Below, piece by piece: positions 30,482-37,188 of a DNA stretch of 37,188 nt. The notes beneath the pieces are model-generated. The model was not told where the DNA came from, did not search any database, and saw nothing but the letters and a program-made list of their open reading frames with translations. A program made the position numbers and the translations under genes. The first letter of the stretch is position 1. Each line of letters begins with the position of its first letter. Origin of the DNA: Sandaracinaceae bacterium (GTDB taxonomy: Bacteria > Myxococcota_A > Polyangia > Polyangiales > Sandaracinaceae); contig JAVJQK010000147.1 of assembly GCA_040218145.1 (NCBI GenBank), positions 1 through 37,188 on the forward strand. The letters run 5' to 3'.

Positions 30482-31720
30482 TCAGTCGTTGTCGCCCGGC
30501 GTGCAGGACTGGACGTCGATGTCGAGGGCGGTCACCACGTCCACCTTGAACAGGCGCTGCGCGGTGCCGAGCGCGGCGTAGGCGGCCATGACCTCGGGCG
30601 CGTCCGCCTCGATGGCCTCGCGGAGCGTCCCCGGGATCGCCTCGACCGCCTCCGTCGCGGCGGTGAGGGCGGCGCCGAGGTCCGCCACGAGCGCGTCGGC
30701 CCCGATGGCGAGGAGCAGGTCGTCGATCCCGAGCCCCATCGAGTCGGGGGACTCGCCGTGGAAGAGCCGCCCGAACGCCTCGAGGTTGGCGAGGACGGCC
30801 TCCTTGTCGTGGTTGGCGAACGGCGTCTCGAGCGAGTCGATGCAGCTCGCGTCCATGCAGGTGATCCCCGCCGGGTCGCCCACCTTCATGTCTCGCGTCG
30901 CGTTGTCCAGGTAGAGCATCGCGGTGGCGAGGTCGTCGAGGGCGCGCTGCGAGGTGTCATAGGCGGAGCCATCGGTCCCCGCGCCGCGCCAGTCGGCGAG
31001 GAAGTCGCCCCCGCTCGGCTCCCACGCGTCCCTCAGGCCGCGCGCCTCCTCGAGCACGAGCTGCGCGGCGGTGTGGGCGTAGGTCGCGCGGCGCTGACGG
31101 ATGTTCGCCCGCTCGGCCTCCCAGGTCCCCGCGTCGTTGATCGGCGAGAGCGCCCCGCAGGTGTTGTCGTCGGTCTCCACGAAGAGCAGGTACTCCATCG
31201 CGTCGAGCCCGCGCACGTTCACCAGCTCCGCGTCGAGGAGCGCAGGGTCCGCGTGCGTCTCGGCGACCGTCTCCTGATCGATGCGACAGGTGCTCGTGAG
31301 GCTCCACGAGTAGATCTCGTCCCGGAGCTCCATCGCCCCCACCACGCCGCAGCCGGTGCCGGCCATGCCCGCCGGGCCGACCTGCATGAGCTCCGCCTGC
31401 TGCCACGAGGCCGCCGCGTCGCGCCACGCGGCCTGCGCGGCGGCGCGGTTCTCGTCCGAGGGATCGGCCGCGTACGCGCCGGCGGCGGCCTCGAGCGCCT
31501 CCGCCTGCGCCGCGAACTCCCGCAGGGTCGGGAGGATGACGTTCTCTCCGAGCGCCCCCAGCACCTCGCGCCGCAGCGCCGACGGATCCCCCGAGCCGCC
31601 TTCGCCCGGATCGGACGCGTCGAGTGGCGCCTCCGTGCCGTCACAGCCCACGAAGCACGTGAGCAAGGACAGGAGCAGCGCGAGCGAGTGGCGCGCGGTC
31701 GGCGAGGTGCGGGACGTCAT
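30482..31720 (-). CDS. Imelysin-like lipoprotein (M75 family-related)
   Basis: 412 residues with a lipoprotein signal (LALLLSLLTCFVGC). The body is helical and Ala-rich with family landmarks: LREFAAQAEALEAAAGAY, AWRDAAASWQQAELMQVGPAG, VRGLDAMEYLLFVE, TSQRALDDLATAMLYLDN and LGTAQRLFKVDVVTALDI. The last two thirds match the imelysin/insulin-cleaving-peptidase-like fold used in periplasmic iron handling. The usual GxHxxE motif reads GLDAME, so His is replaced by Asp; the protein is more likely an iron or ligand-binding component than a peptidase. It lies 4 bases from each neighbour, between the DUF4856-like and HTTM genes. Confidence 0.85.
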   Translation of the reverse strand: MTSRTSPTARHSLALLLSLLTCFVGCDGTEAPLDASDPGEGGSGDPSALRREVLGALGENVILPTLREFAAQAEALEAAAGAYAADPSDENRAAAQAAWRDAAASWQQAELMQVGPAGMAGTGCGVVGAMELRDEIYSWSLTSTCRIDQETVAETHADPALLDAELVNVRGLDAMEYLLFVETDDNTCGALSPINDAGTWEAERANIRQRRATYAHTAAQLVLEEARGLRDAWEPSGGDFLADWRGAGTDGSAYDTSQRALDDLATAMLYLDNATRDMKVGDPAGITCMDASCIDSLETPFANHDKEAVLANLEAFGRLFHGESPDSMGLGIDDLLLAIGADALVADLGAALTAATEAVEAIPGTLREAIEADAPEVMAAYAALGTAQRLFKVDVVTALDIDVQSCTPGDND

Positions 31721-31724
31721 GGGA

Positions 31725-33248
31725 TCACCAGCCCCCGTTGCCGTCGTCGTCGCCGAGGTTGGCGGCGTCGAAGCCGTAGGCCGCGCCGAGGAGCGCGCGC
31801 GCCGTGCGGAGGTTCTCGCGATACTCGTCCGCGGCGAGCGGCCCCGCGGCCGGGAGCACCGGCGCGTCCCCCATGAGGGTGTGGAGCTGCGTGAACTGCT
31901 CGCGGGTCAGGGGCGAGCGCGGGTTGAACTGGAACATCAGCGCGAAGCCCTTCATCTCCGACCAGGCCTTGGCGTGATCGAGGAAGCGGTCGTGGTCGTA
32001 GGCGGGGGTCCCGAAGTCGCCCATCACCTGCAGGGTGTCGTTGATGTAGTGCACGACCGTCGCCGCGATCGCCTGCTCCCAGGCCTGGATGGCGAGGTCA
32101 CGCTGCTCGGTCAGCGCGGCGCGCTCGTCGACGTCCAGCTCTCCGTGGTGCGCGATCATCGCGCGCCCGGTGCGGAAGGCGAGGAAGGCCTGGCCCATGA
32201 AGTCGGTGGCCACGGCGGCGCCGTCGTCCCGCTTCGCGGCGTTGACCGACGCGCCCCAGTTGTACTCGGTGCCGAGATCGATGGCGCCGTCGCCGCTGAC
32301 GTCCATGTAACGCGGGCCGGACGAGAGGCTCTCCGCGGTCCACGAGCCGTAGGCCTCGGCGGCGCCGAAGTAGCCCCACGCCTCGTCCCACACGTGCTCG
32401 AGCGCGGTGTACGGCGATCCGTCGGACGCGGGCATGGTGTTGTCGACGAGCAGGCCCTTGCCGTCCACGTCGTCGTCCGTGTAGTCGTCCGCGCCCTGCG
32501 AGAAGGTTAGCGCGCCGAGGAGGAACTTCTCGGTGAGCTGCTGCAGATCCAGGCCGCTCGCGGTCACGTGGACCGGCAGCGGCTGGAGGGCCGGGCTGAG
32601 CCGGTCGACGCCGGCCGCGCGATCGATCGCGTTCTGCTCGAGGGTCTCGAAGAAGGCGCGCACGAGGTCGGTCGGGCTGTCGACCCCGCCGCCGTTGGCG
32701 GCGATGGCCGGGTCGCTCCAGCCCACGAACTCGGTCGACCAGTCGCGGTGGTCGGTCGAGGTGTCGTTGCCCGCCAGCTTGTCGATGAGGTTGGCGCTCG
32801 AGATGTCGCCGTAGCTCGTCTGGAGCGGCGCGGGATCCGTGCTGAGCCGGAACGGGTCCGCGGCGCGGTCGGCGCCGTCGAGGCTGAAGAAGTACTCGAG
32901 GCGCGCGGTCACGTCACCGTCGGCCGCGGGCGAGAAGCCCCCGTCGACCTCGTCCGTGAGGCCGCCGATGTAGTCCTTCAGGTCGGAGATGAGCAGGTGC
33001 CGCGCGGTCTGACCGGTGTGCACGATGCTGCTCTCGCCGGCGTTGAAGCGGCTCTCGAAGGTGTAGGTGTCGGGCACCACCAGCTCGCCCGGGCCCGCGT
33101 CGGGGCCGGAGTCCGCGGGCGGGACCTCGGCGTCCTCCGTCATGACGCCCGTGTCGGCGACGCCCGAGTCCGCGGGATCCACCTCGCCGTCGTCGCAGGC
33201 CACCAGGGAGAGCGCGCTCAGGGCGCAGAGGACGTTCAGGGTACGCAT
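31725..33248 (-). CDS. DUF4856-like lipoprotein, first gene of the uptake operon
   Basis: 507 residues from the ATG at 33248, chosen over the frame start at 33326 because it begins a lipoprotein signal (MRTLNVLCALSALSLVAC). An Asp/Pro-rich spacer leads to the domain, starting TYTFESRFNAGESSIVHTGQ, then TARHLLISDLKDYIGGL. Other stretches are EHVWDEAWGYFGAAEAYG, FRTGRAMIAHHGELDVDERA and HYINDTLQVMGDFG. I recognise this as the DUF4856 family, which in Bacteroidetes also precedes imelysin, HTTM and TonB-receptor genes. A periplasmic or surface iron-handling role is inferred from the operon. Transcription likely starts near the Fur-like site at 33272-33286. Confidence 0.78.
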   Translation of the reverse strand: MRTLNVLCALSALSLVACDDGEVDPADSGVADTGVMTEDAEVPPADSGPDAGPGELVVPDTYTFESRFNAGESSIVHTGQTARHLLISDLKDYIGGLTDEVDGGFSPAADGDVTARLEYFFSLDGADRAADPFRLSTDPAPLQTSYGDISSANLIDKLAGNDTSTDHRDWSTEFVGWSDPAIAANGGGVDSPTDLVRAFFETLEQNAIDRAAGVDRLSPALQPLPVHVTASGLDLQQLTEKFLLGALTFSQGADDYTDDDVDGKGLLVDNTMPASDGSPYTALEHVWDEAWGYFGAAEAYGSWTAESLSSGPRYMDVSGDGAIDLGTEYNWGASVNAAKRDDGAAVATDFMGQAFLAFRTGRAMIAHHGELDVDERAALTEQRDLAIQAWEQAIAATVVHYINDTLQVMGDFGTPAYDHDRFLDHAKAWSEMKGFALMFQFNPRSPLTREQFTQLHTLMGDAPVLPAAGPLAADEYRENLRTARALLGAAYGFDAANLGDDDGNGGW

Positions 33249-33271
33249 GCGTAGGAACCTCGAAGTAAGGA

Positions 33272-33286
33272 TGACTCTGATTCTCA
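33272..33286 (-). promoter_or_regulatory. Fur-box-like operator before the DUF4856-imelysin-HTTM-TonB operon
   Basis: Read on the minus strand, TGAGAAT-C-AGAGTCA has the 7-1-7 layout of a Fur box (consensus TGATAAT-N-ATTATCA). The left half matches at 6 of 7 positions and the right at 4 of 7. It is centred about 31 bases upstream of the first ATG, in a short AT-rich island of an otherwise GC-rich region. A second inverted repeat TTCTC-ACTTTC-GAGAA overlaps it at 33281-33296. Iron-dependent repression is inferred. Confidence 0.45.
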
Positions 33287-33336
33287 CTTTCGAGAACGGG
33301 GTACGCCGCGTTCGGGGACATGTCAAGGCGGTGGAC

Positions 33337-34362
33337 TCAGCGGAACCCGAGGCCGACGTCGAGGCCCCAGTAGGCGCCGAGGAACCCGGTGCGCCCGGCC
33401 GGGCCCGACAGCTCCAGCCCGTGCAGGTTGGTCCCGACCTCCCCTTCGAGCAAAAGGTCGATCCCCGGGGTGAGCGCGAGGTCGACCCCGACCCGGAGGC
33501 CGAAGCCCACCTGCACGTCGTCGCTCTGGCGCGTCGCGCCCGGCGCCTCGAGCGCGGCCGCGTGCCCCAGCCAGAGGCGCGGACCGAAGCGCACGGCGAC
33601 CCCCTGGGCCGCCTGCGCCGCGATCGCGAGCGCGAGGCCGCCGTCGAACGCCGATAGCACCGCGCCGTGGTCGGCGGGTCCGAAGGCGGCCGCGGCGTCC
33701 AGGCGCAGGGTCAGCGGGAGCCCCAGCGCGAGCGGCAGCTCCAGGCCGACGCGGGGGCCGAAGAGGAGAGCCGAGGAGTCGGGGGTGTTCCGGAGGTGCC
33801 CGAGCACGACGAAGCGCACGCCCGGCTCCGCGTGCGTCTCCGGGCTCGCCGGGTCGGCATCGGAGACCGTGTCGGCATCGGAGACCGCGACAGTGTCGGC
33901 GTTCGCCTCCGCGCTCGGCGCCCCCATCGTCGCGGTGGTCGGGTCCGCGCGCGCGGCAGCTGCCGGCCGTTCAGCGGCGTCGACCGGATCCGCCCCCGCC
34001 GGCCTCCCGCGCTCGCGAAACAGCCCCACCAGCTCCAGCGCCAGCGCCCTCGGCAGCGTGCCCAGCGGCACCTCGGCCAGGTCCACCCGCGCCTCCGTGA
34101 CGCGACCCTCCGCGTCCCGGAGCGCGATCCGGTATCGCGTCACCCCTGGCTCGCACGGCTCGGGCGCCCACGACAGCGCCGCGTCCGACTCCCCCTGCGT
34201 GAGCTCCCAGCCGTCGACCTCCAGCTCGAGCTCGAGGATCGTGCGCATCGACCGCTGATCGAACGGCAGGGACGCGCAGGCGGGATCCTCGAGCCCGACC
34301 GTCTGCGCCGCCGCGGGCGACGCGAGGGCGAGCGAGAAGAGCGCGGCGGCGATCGGGCGCAC
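33337..34362 (-). CDS. Exported outer-membrane-type beta-barrel-like protein
   Basis: 341 residues from a GTG at 34362, chosen because it begins a signal peptide (VRPIAAALFSLALASPAAAQ). The N-terminal 110 residues form a periplasmic domain (DQRSMRTILELELEVDGWEL, YRIALRDAEGRVTEARVDLAEV). A flexible Ala/Asp/Thr-rich linker follows. The C-terminal 170 residues are amphipathic strands (VRFVVLGHLRN, FGPRVGLELPLALGLPLTLRLDAAAAF, VGFGLRVGVDLALTPGIDLLLEGEV) ending in LDVGLGFR. The C-terminal aromatic plus Arg ending is not a perfect outer-membrane signal. It is the last gene of the sigma-FecR operon, 4 bases from the FecR gene. Family unknown. Confidence 0.65.
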   Translation of the reverse strand: MRPIAAALFSLALASPAAAQTVGLEDPACASLPFDQRSMRTILELELEVDGWELTQGESDAALSWAPEPCEPGVTRYRIALRDAEGRVTEARVDLAEVPLGTLPRALALELVGLFRERGRPAGADPVDAAERPAAAARADPTTATMGAPSAEANADTVAVSDADTVSDADPASPETHAEPGVRFVVLGHLRNTPDSSALLFGPRVGLELPLALGLPLTLRLDAAAAFGPADHGAVLSAFDGGLALAIAAQAAQGVAVRFGPRLWLGHAAALEAPGATRQSDDVQVGFGLRVGVDLALTPGIDLLLEGEVGTNLHGLELSGPAGRTGFLGAYWGLDVGLGFR

Positions 34363-34366
34363 GCTG

Positions 34367-35608
34367 TCAGGGTCTCGCGTGGGGCCGCACGCGCTCGAGG
34401 TGTCGGCCGTTCGGGTAGTCGCGGAGATAGGCGTCGGCGGCGGCCCCGGCCGCGCGTGTGTCTCCCGCCGCGACGTGCGCCTCCACCAGCCGCGCGGCCG
34501 CGTCCTCACGGAGGCGCGGTGGCAGGCGCAGATCGAGCGCGAGAGAGAAGGCCCGCGCCGCCCGCGCCGGCCGCCGCAGCGCGTCCAGCTCGAGCCGCCC
34601 GAGCGTGAACGCGGCCAGCCCGGCCGCCGGATCCCCCCGCAGCGCGCTCGCCCGCTCCAGGATCACCGCCGCCTCCTGGTCCCTTCCTTCTCTCCGCGCC
34701 TCGTCCGCCGCCGCCATCGCAGCCTCGGCCGAGCCAAGCGACCCAGCCTCTGCCCCTGCCCCTGCCCCTGCCCCGGAAGCGGGAGCGGAAGCGGGAGCGG
34801 AGGCGGAGGCGGAAGCGGAAGCGGACGCGGAATCGGAGGCGGACGCGGAAGCGGAAGCGGAAGCGGAAGCTGAGGCGGAAGCGGAAGCGGGAGCGGAATC
34901 GGAGGCGGAATCGGACGCGGAATCGGAAGCGGAAGCGGAAGCGGAAGCGGAAGCGGAATCGGACGCGGAAGCGGAAGCGGAATCGGACGCGGAAGCGGCA
35001 GCGGAATCGGAAGCGGACTCGGAATCGGAAGACTCCGAACCGCCCCCCGCGAGTCGCGCCCCGACGTCGACGCTGACCGACTCGCCAGCCCGGACTACGT
35101 GTCGCCCTTCGGGCTCCGTCACCTCGACCTGCCCACGCCGCACCCGCACCGTCACCGCGGTCGCGTCACGCTCGACCTCGAAGATCGTCCCCACCACACG
35201 CACCTCGACCTCGCCCGCGCGTACCCGCCAGGTGCGCGGCCCACCGGGCGTCACCGAGAAGCGAGCGCGCCCCGCGTCGAGGCCCCACGTGATGCCCTCG
35301 GGTTCGTTCCGGAGCAGCGTCAGTCGCGCGCCGACCGAAGCCGTCACGACGGAGCCGTCGTCGAGCGTGATCGCGCCACCGAGCTCCGCGGGGATCGGGC
35401 CTCCTCCTTCGAGGGCGAGCGGCGCGAGGGGGCGCGGCCACAGCCAGAAGAGGAGGACCGCCGCCGCCGCGAGGGCGCCCGTCGCCACCATCGGCGTCAA
35501 CCGTCGACGCGGTCGGCGACCCTCGATGCCGCGCCAGAGGCGCTGCACCCGCGCCTCGTCGACCGTGTCCTTCAGGGTCTCGCCCACCGGATCGGGGAGC
35601 CGGCTCAT
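34367..35608 (-). CDS. FecR-domain membrane protein with Ser/Ala/Asp linker and helical C-terminus
   Basis: 413 residues from the ATG at 35608, overlapping the sigma-factor stop by 4 bases. A short cytoplasmic N-terminus (about 1-37) precedes one membrane helix (about 38-58). A FecR-type beta domain follows at about 76-180 (LDDGSVVTASVGARLTLL, VEVRVVGTIFEVE, RGQVEV, VRAGESVSV). Residues 191-280 are almost only Ser, Ala and Asp. The last 120 residues look like tetratricopeptide helices (EAAVILERASALRGDPAAG, AYLRDYPNGRH). Such proteins act as membrane anti-sigma or regulator partners. The cytoplasmic part here is small, so direct sigma binding is possible but unproven. Confidence 0.8.
   Translation of the reverse strand: MSRLPDPVGETLKDTVDEARVQRLWRGIEGRRPRRRLTPMVATGALAAAAVLLFWLWPRPLAPLALEGGGPIPAELGGAITLDDGSVVTASVGARLTLLRNEPEGITWGLDAGRARFSVTPGGPRTWRVRAGEVEVRVVGTIFEVERDATAVTVRVRRGQVEVTEPEGRHVVRAGESVSVDVGARLAGGGSESSDSESASDSAAASASDSASASASDSASASASASASDSASDSASDSAPASASASASASASASASASDSASASASASASAPASAPASGAGAGAGAEAGSLGSAEAAMAAADEARREGRDQEAAVILERASALRGDPAAGLAAFTLGRLELDALRRPARAARAFSLALDLRLPPRLREDAAARLVEAHVAAGDTRAAGAAADAYLRDYPNGRHLERVRPHARP
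34769..35038 (-). repeat. Imperfect hexanucleotide tandem repeats encoding the Ser/Ala/Asp linker
   Basis: About 270 bases built mostly from GGAAGC, GGAGGC and GGACGC-like hexamers (plus-strand spelling), coding for residues 191-280 of the FecR-domain protein. The unit size matches the perfect GGCGGA tract at the left edge of the window, but this one has diverged. Being in-frame multiples of three, copy-number changes would alter linker length without breaking the gene. Confidence 0.85.
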
Positions 35609-36231
35609 CGGACACCTCCCACGTGCGCGTCGACCCGCTCCCGGGCCGCCTTGATCCGGCGCTTCGCGGTCGCGAGCGAGACGTCGAGCGCCGCGGCGAC
35701 CTCGGTCAGCTCCCAGCCCTCGACGAAGCGGAGCATCCAGGCGATGCGGAGCTGGGGGTCGAGCTCGCCGAGCACGCGATCGAGCTTGGCCAGCTCGGCC
35801 CGGACCTCGGGCGACGCGTCGTCGGTCGCCAGCGCCTCGAGGCTCGCGTCGTCCTCCTCGCGATCGAGCGCGAGCCGGCGGAGCCACCGCCGCTTGCGCA
35901 GCCGGCCCCGCACCTCGTTGACCGCGATGCGGCAGAGCCAGCCTCTGAACGCGGCGGGCTCGCGCAGGGATCCGAGCCGCTCCATCGCGAGCAAGAAGGT
36001 CTGCTGCACGACGTCGTCCGCCTCCGCGGTGCGGCCCACCATGCGGGTCACGGCGTTGGTCACGCGCCGCACGTGCCGCCGGTAGAGCGCCTCGAAGGCC
36101 CAGCGATCCCCCTCGAGGGCGCGCACCACGAGCGACCCGTCGTCGCTCTCCTCCGCGGACGGGATCGCGCGCACGACCGGTTCTCGAATCGCCAGTGCCA
36201 GCATGCGGAGGGGATGCGCCTCGTCGATCAT
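35605..36231 (-). CDS. ECF-type RNA polymerase sigma factor
   Basis: 208 residues from the ATG at 36231; a GTG at 36240 in frame is also possible. Region 2 is visible (AFEALYRRHVRRVTNAVTRM, ADDVVQQTFLLAMERLGSLR, PAAFRGWLCRIAVNEVRGRL). Region 4 carries the helix-turn-helix (LDPQLRIAWMLRFVEGWELT, EVAAALDVSLATAKRRIKAARERV). Regions 1.1 and 3 are absent, as in extracytoplasmic-function factors. Its stop overlaps the FecR gene start (ATGA), so it is the first gene of a coupled three-gene operon and probably regulated by it. No recognisable matching promoter was found near the operon. Confidence 0.93.
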   Translation of the reverse strand: MIDEAHPLRMLALAIREPVVRAIPSAEESDDGSLVVRALEGDRWAFEALYRRHVRRVTNAVTRMVGRTAEADDVVQQTFLLAMERLGSLREPAAFRGWLCRIAVNEVRGRLRKRRWLRRLALDREEDDASLEALATDDASPEVRAELAKLDRVLGELDPQLRIAWMLRFVEGWELTEVAAALDVSLATAKRRIKAARERVDAHVGGVR

Positions 36232-36301
36232 ACGGCTCACGAAAAGAGAAACGCCGCGAGCCGGTCTCCAGAGGAGCGGCGCGCGGCGTGTCTCGCGAAG
36301 G

Positions 36302-36315
36302 GACGAGCGCTCGTC
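36302..36315. promoter_or_regulatory. 14-base perfect palindrome between the VWA gene and the sigma operon
   Basis: GACGAGCGCTCGTC is a perfect palindrome, 3 bases beyond the VWA gene stop and about 70 bases upstream of the sigma-factor start. With no loop it is a candidate operator for the sigma operon. It might also act as part of a terminator for the VWA gene. Confidence 0.4.
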
Positions 36316-36318
36316 AGC

Positions 36319-37188
36319 TCACTCGGGGCCGCCGGGCAGCTCGATGGTCGGCGGGATGAGGAAGAAGACGATGCGCGCGTCGAGGGGCGAGCCGTCGCCG
36401 CTCACCGTGAGGCGAGCCCGGAAGACCTGCGGCTCGGTGGTGGGCATGACGGTCGTGTTGTCGCGCGGCACCACGTCCCAGCAGACCGGCGTGCCGGGCA
36501 GCAGCGACGGGAACGCGTCCGGCCGGCCGTCGTCGTCGGTGTCCTGCACGGGGCTGACCGCGCTGCACGCGCCGCCGCTGGTGTTGACCTCGACGTAGTC
36601 GATGAACTGGAGCGCGTCGCCGGCGTCCGAGGGCTCGTCGGTCGCCTCGATGGTCACGCGGAGCGGCACGCCCTCGACGATCTCGTTGATGGCCGAGGTC
36701 ACGACCGGCACCACGCCCGCGCCGGTGCCGTCGAAGACGAGCGGCGAGCCGGTGCGATCGACCGAGTTGGTCAGCGTCGCGATGTCCACGAGGTCCTGCC
36801 GCGAGCTCGAGCCGGCCGAGCCGGCCCAGACGCCGATGAAGGTGATGCCCGCCGCGTTGAGCGCGTCGGCCGCCTGCATCGCGGTCTCGGATCCGTCGCT
36901 GTCCTCGTCGGTGAAGGCGACGAGGATCTTCACCGCCTCCTCACGGAAGTTCGGGCAGCCCACGCGGCCCATGGTCGGGCTGGCGCACATCTCTTCCGCC
37001 CCCGGCGCGGCCATCGGGTTGGCCACACCCCACACGGCGCGGTGGAGCTGCTCGGTGCCGCCGAAGGTCGAGAACGAGAGCGCGGCCGACGTCATGCCCG
37101 GGTCGGGCTGGAGCGACAGCAGGTTGCGGTACTCGGTCTCGTAGTACGCGGCGCCGGTCCACGGCGAGGCGAGGCAGTTGCTCATCGA
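36319..37188 (-). CDS. Von Willebrand A-like extracellular protein, 5' partial
   Basis: At least 289 residues, ending with stop at 36319-36321; the frame is open through the right edge, so the start lies outside. The visible part begins within a VWA-like fold. VKILVAFTDEDSDGSET gives a central strand followed by acidic residues, and ALNAAGITFIGVWAGSAG resembles the next strand-helix. A beta-rich tail follows with DTDDDGRPDAFPSLLPGTPV (calcium-type loop) and a RARLTVSGDGSPLDARIVFFLIPP strand pair. Proteins of this form are frequent secreted or lipoprotein surface proteins in myxobacteria. The metal-coordinating DxSxS motif would be upstream and is not visible. Function unknown. Confidence 0.7.
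   Translation of the reverse strand, partial: SMSNCLASPWTGAAYYETEYRNLLSLQPDPGMTSAALSFSTFGGTEQLHRAVWGVANPMAAPGAEEMCASPTMGRVGCPNFREEAVKILVAFTDEDSDGSETAMQAADALNAAGITFIGVWAGSAGSSSRQDLVDIATLTNSVDRTGSPLVFDGTGAGVVPVVTSAINEIVEGVPLRVTIEATDEPSDAGDALQFIDYVEVNTSGGACSAVSPVQDTDDDGRPDAFPSLLPGTPVCWDVVPRDNTTVMPTTEPQVFRARLTVSGDGSPLDARIVFFLIPPTIELPGGPE

Noticed and set aside
26552-36231. TonB receptor, FecR and ECF sigma as one FecA-type surface-signalling system
   Set aside because: The receptor has no N-terminal STN signalling domain, and the two operons are separated by a promoter region with a Fur-like site. A functional link is not excluded but is not supported.

Overview
This is a contiguous, very GC-rich (about 70% by eye) stretch of bacterial chromosome. 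It most resembles a myxobacterium (Myxococcota, probably a Polyangiales/Sandaracinus-like lineage). Support for this: a MYXO-CTERM-like tail on a secreted glucoamylase-like protein; several lipoproteins with MopE-type Cys/Asp repeats, EGF-like arrays and Asp/Gly/Pro-rich linkers; a soluble-kinase-plus-membrane-anchor Ser/Thr kinase; and GC-ending codons throughout. The lineage is an inference, since the window holds no rRNA or marker gene that would fix it. I see no tRNA, rRNA, CRISPR array, insertion sequence or prophage. Once starts are corrected, no gene-free stretch exceeds 300 bases; the largest is the divergent control region 7595-7830.

Left part (1-12.5 kb): a perfect GGCGGA hexamer tract, probably the end of a partial gene that overlaps an MFS transporter start. 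Then come a MopE-repeat/C-type-lectin lipoprotein, a Ser/Thr protein kinase, a 79-residue flagellar-rod-like protein convergent with the kinase, a FadR-like GntR regulator and a short relic of a sugar dehydrogenase gene. These are followed by two overlapping lipoprotein genes whose products alternate Asp-rich calcium-type loops with MORN-like hairpins, a ribbon-helix-helix protein with a good promoter, lepA, a receiver-GGDEF-EAL phosphodiesterase and a membrane protein.

Middle part (12.5-25.7 kb): a minus-strand group (EGF-repeat lipoprotein, miaB, VanZ-like, gamma carbonic anhydrase) whose last three genes are joined by 4-bp GTGA overlaps. Then a RibD/DHFR-like reductase, an SRPBCC protein, AlkB overlapping MsrA (alkylation and oxidation repair), two small unknown genes, a bacterial CDC48/p97-type double AAA ATPase, the glucoamylase-like protein, and a pseudo-receiver behind a repeat-rich divergent promoter region.

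Right part (25.7-37.2 kb): a compact five-gene minus-strand operon, DUF4856-like lipoprotein, imelysin-like lipoprotein, HTTM/vitamin-K-carboxylase-like membrane enzyme, TonB-dependent receptor and EamA exporter. Gene junctions are -4 to 15 bp, and a Fur-box-like element lies in front of the first gene. The natural reading is an iron or metal-chelate uptake system that includes a carboxylase-like membrane protein of unknown role; I consider it the most interesting system here. Upstream is a second tight minus-strand operon, ECF sigma factor, FecR-domain membrane protein with a 90-residue Ser/Ala/Asp linker and helical repeats, and an outer-membrane-like protein. The window ends inside a von Willebrand A-like protein.
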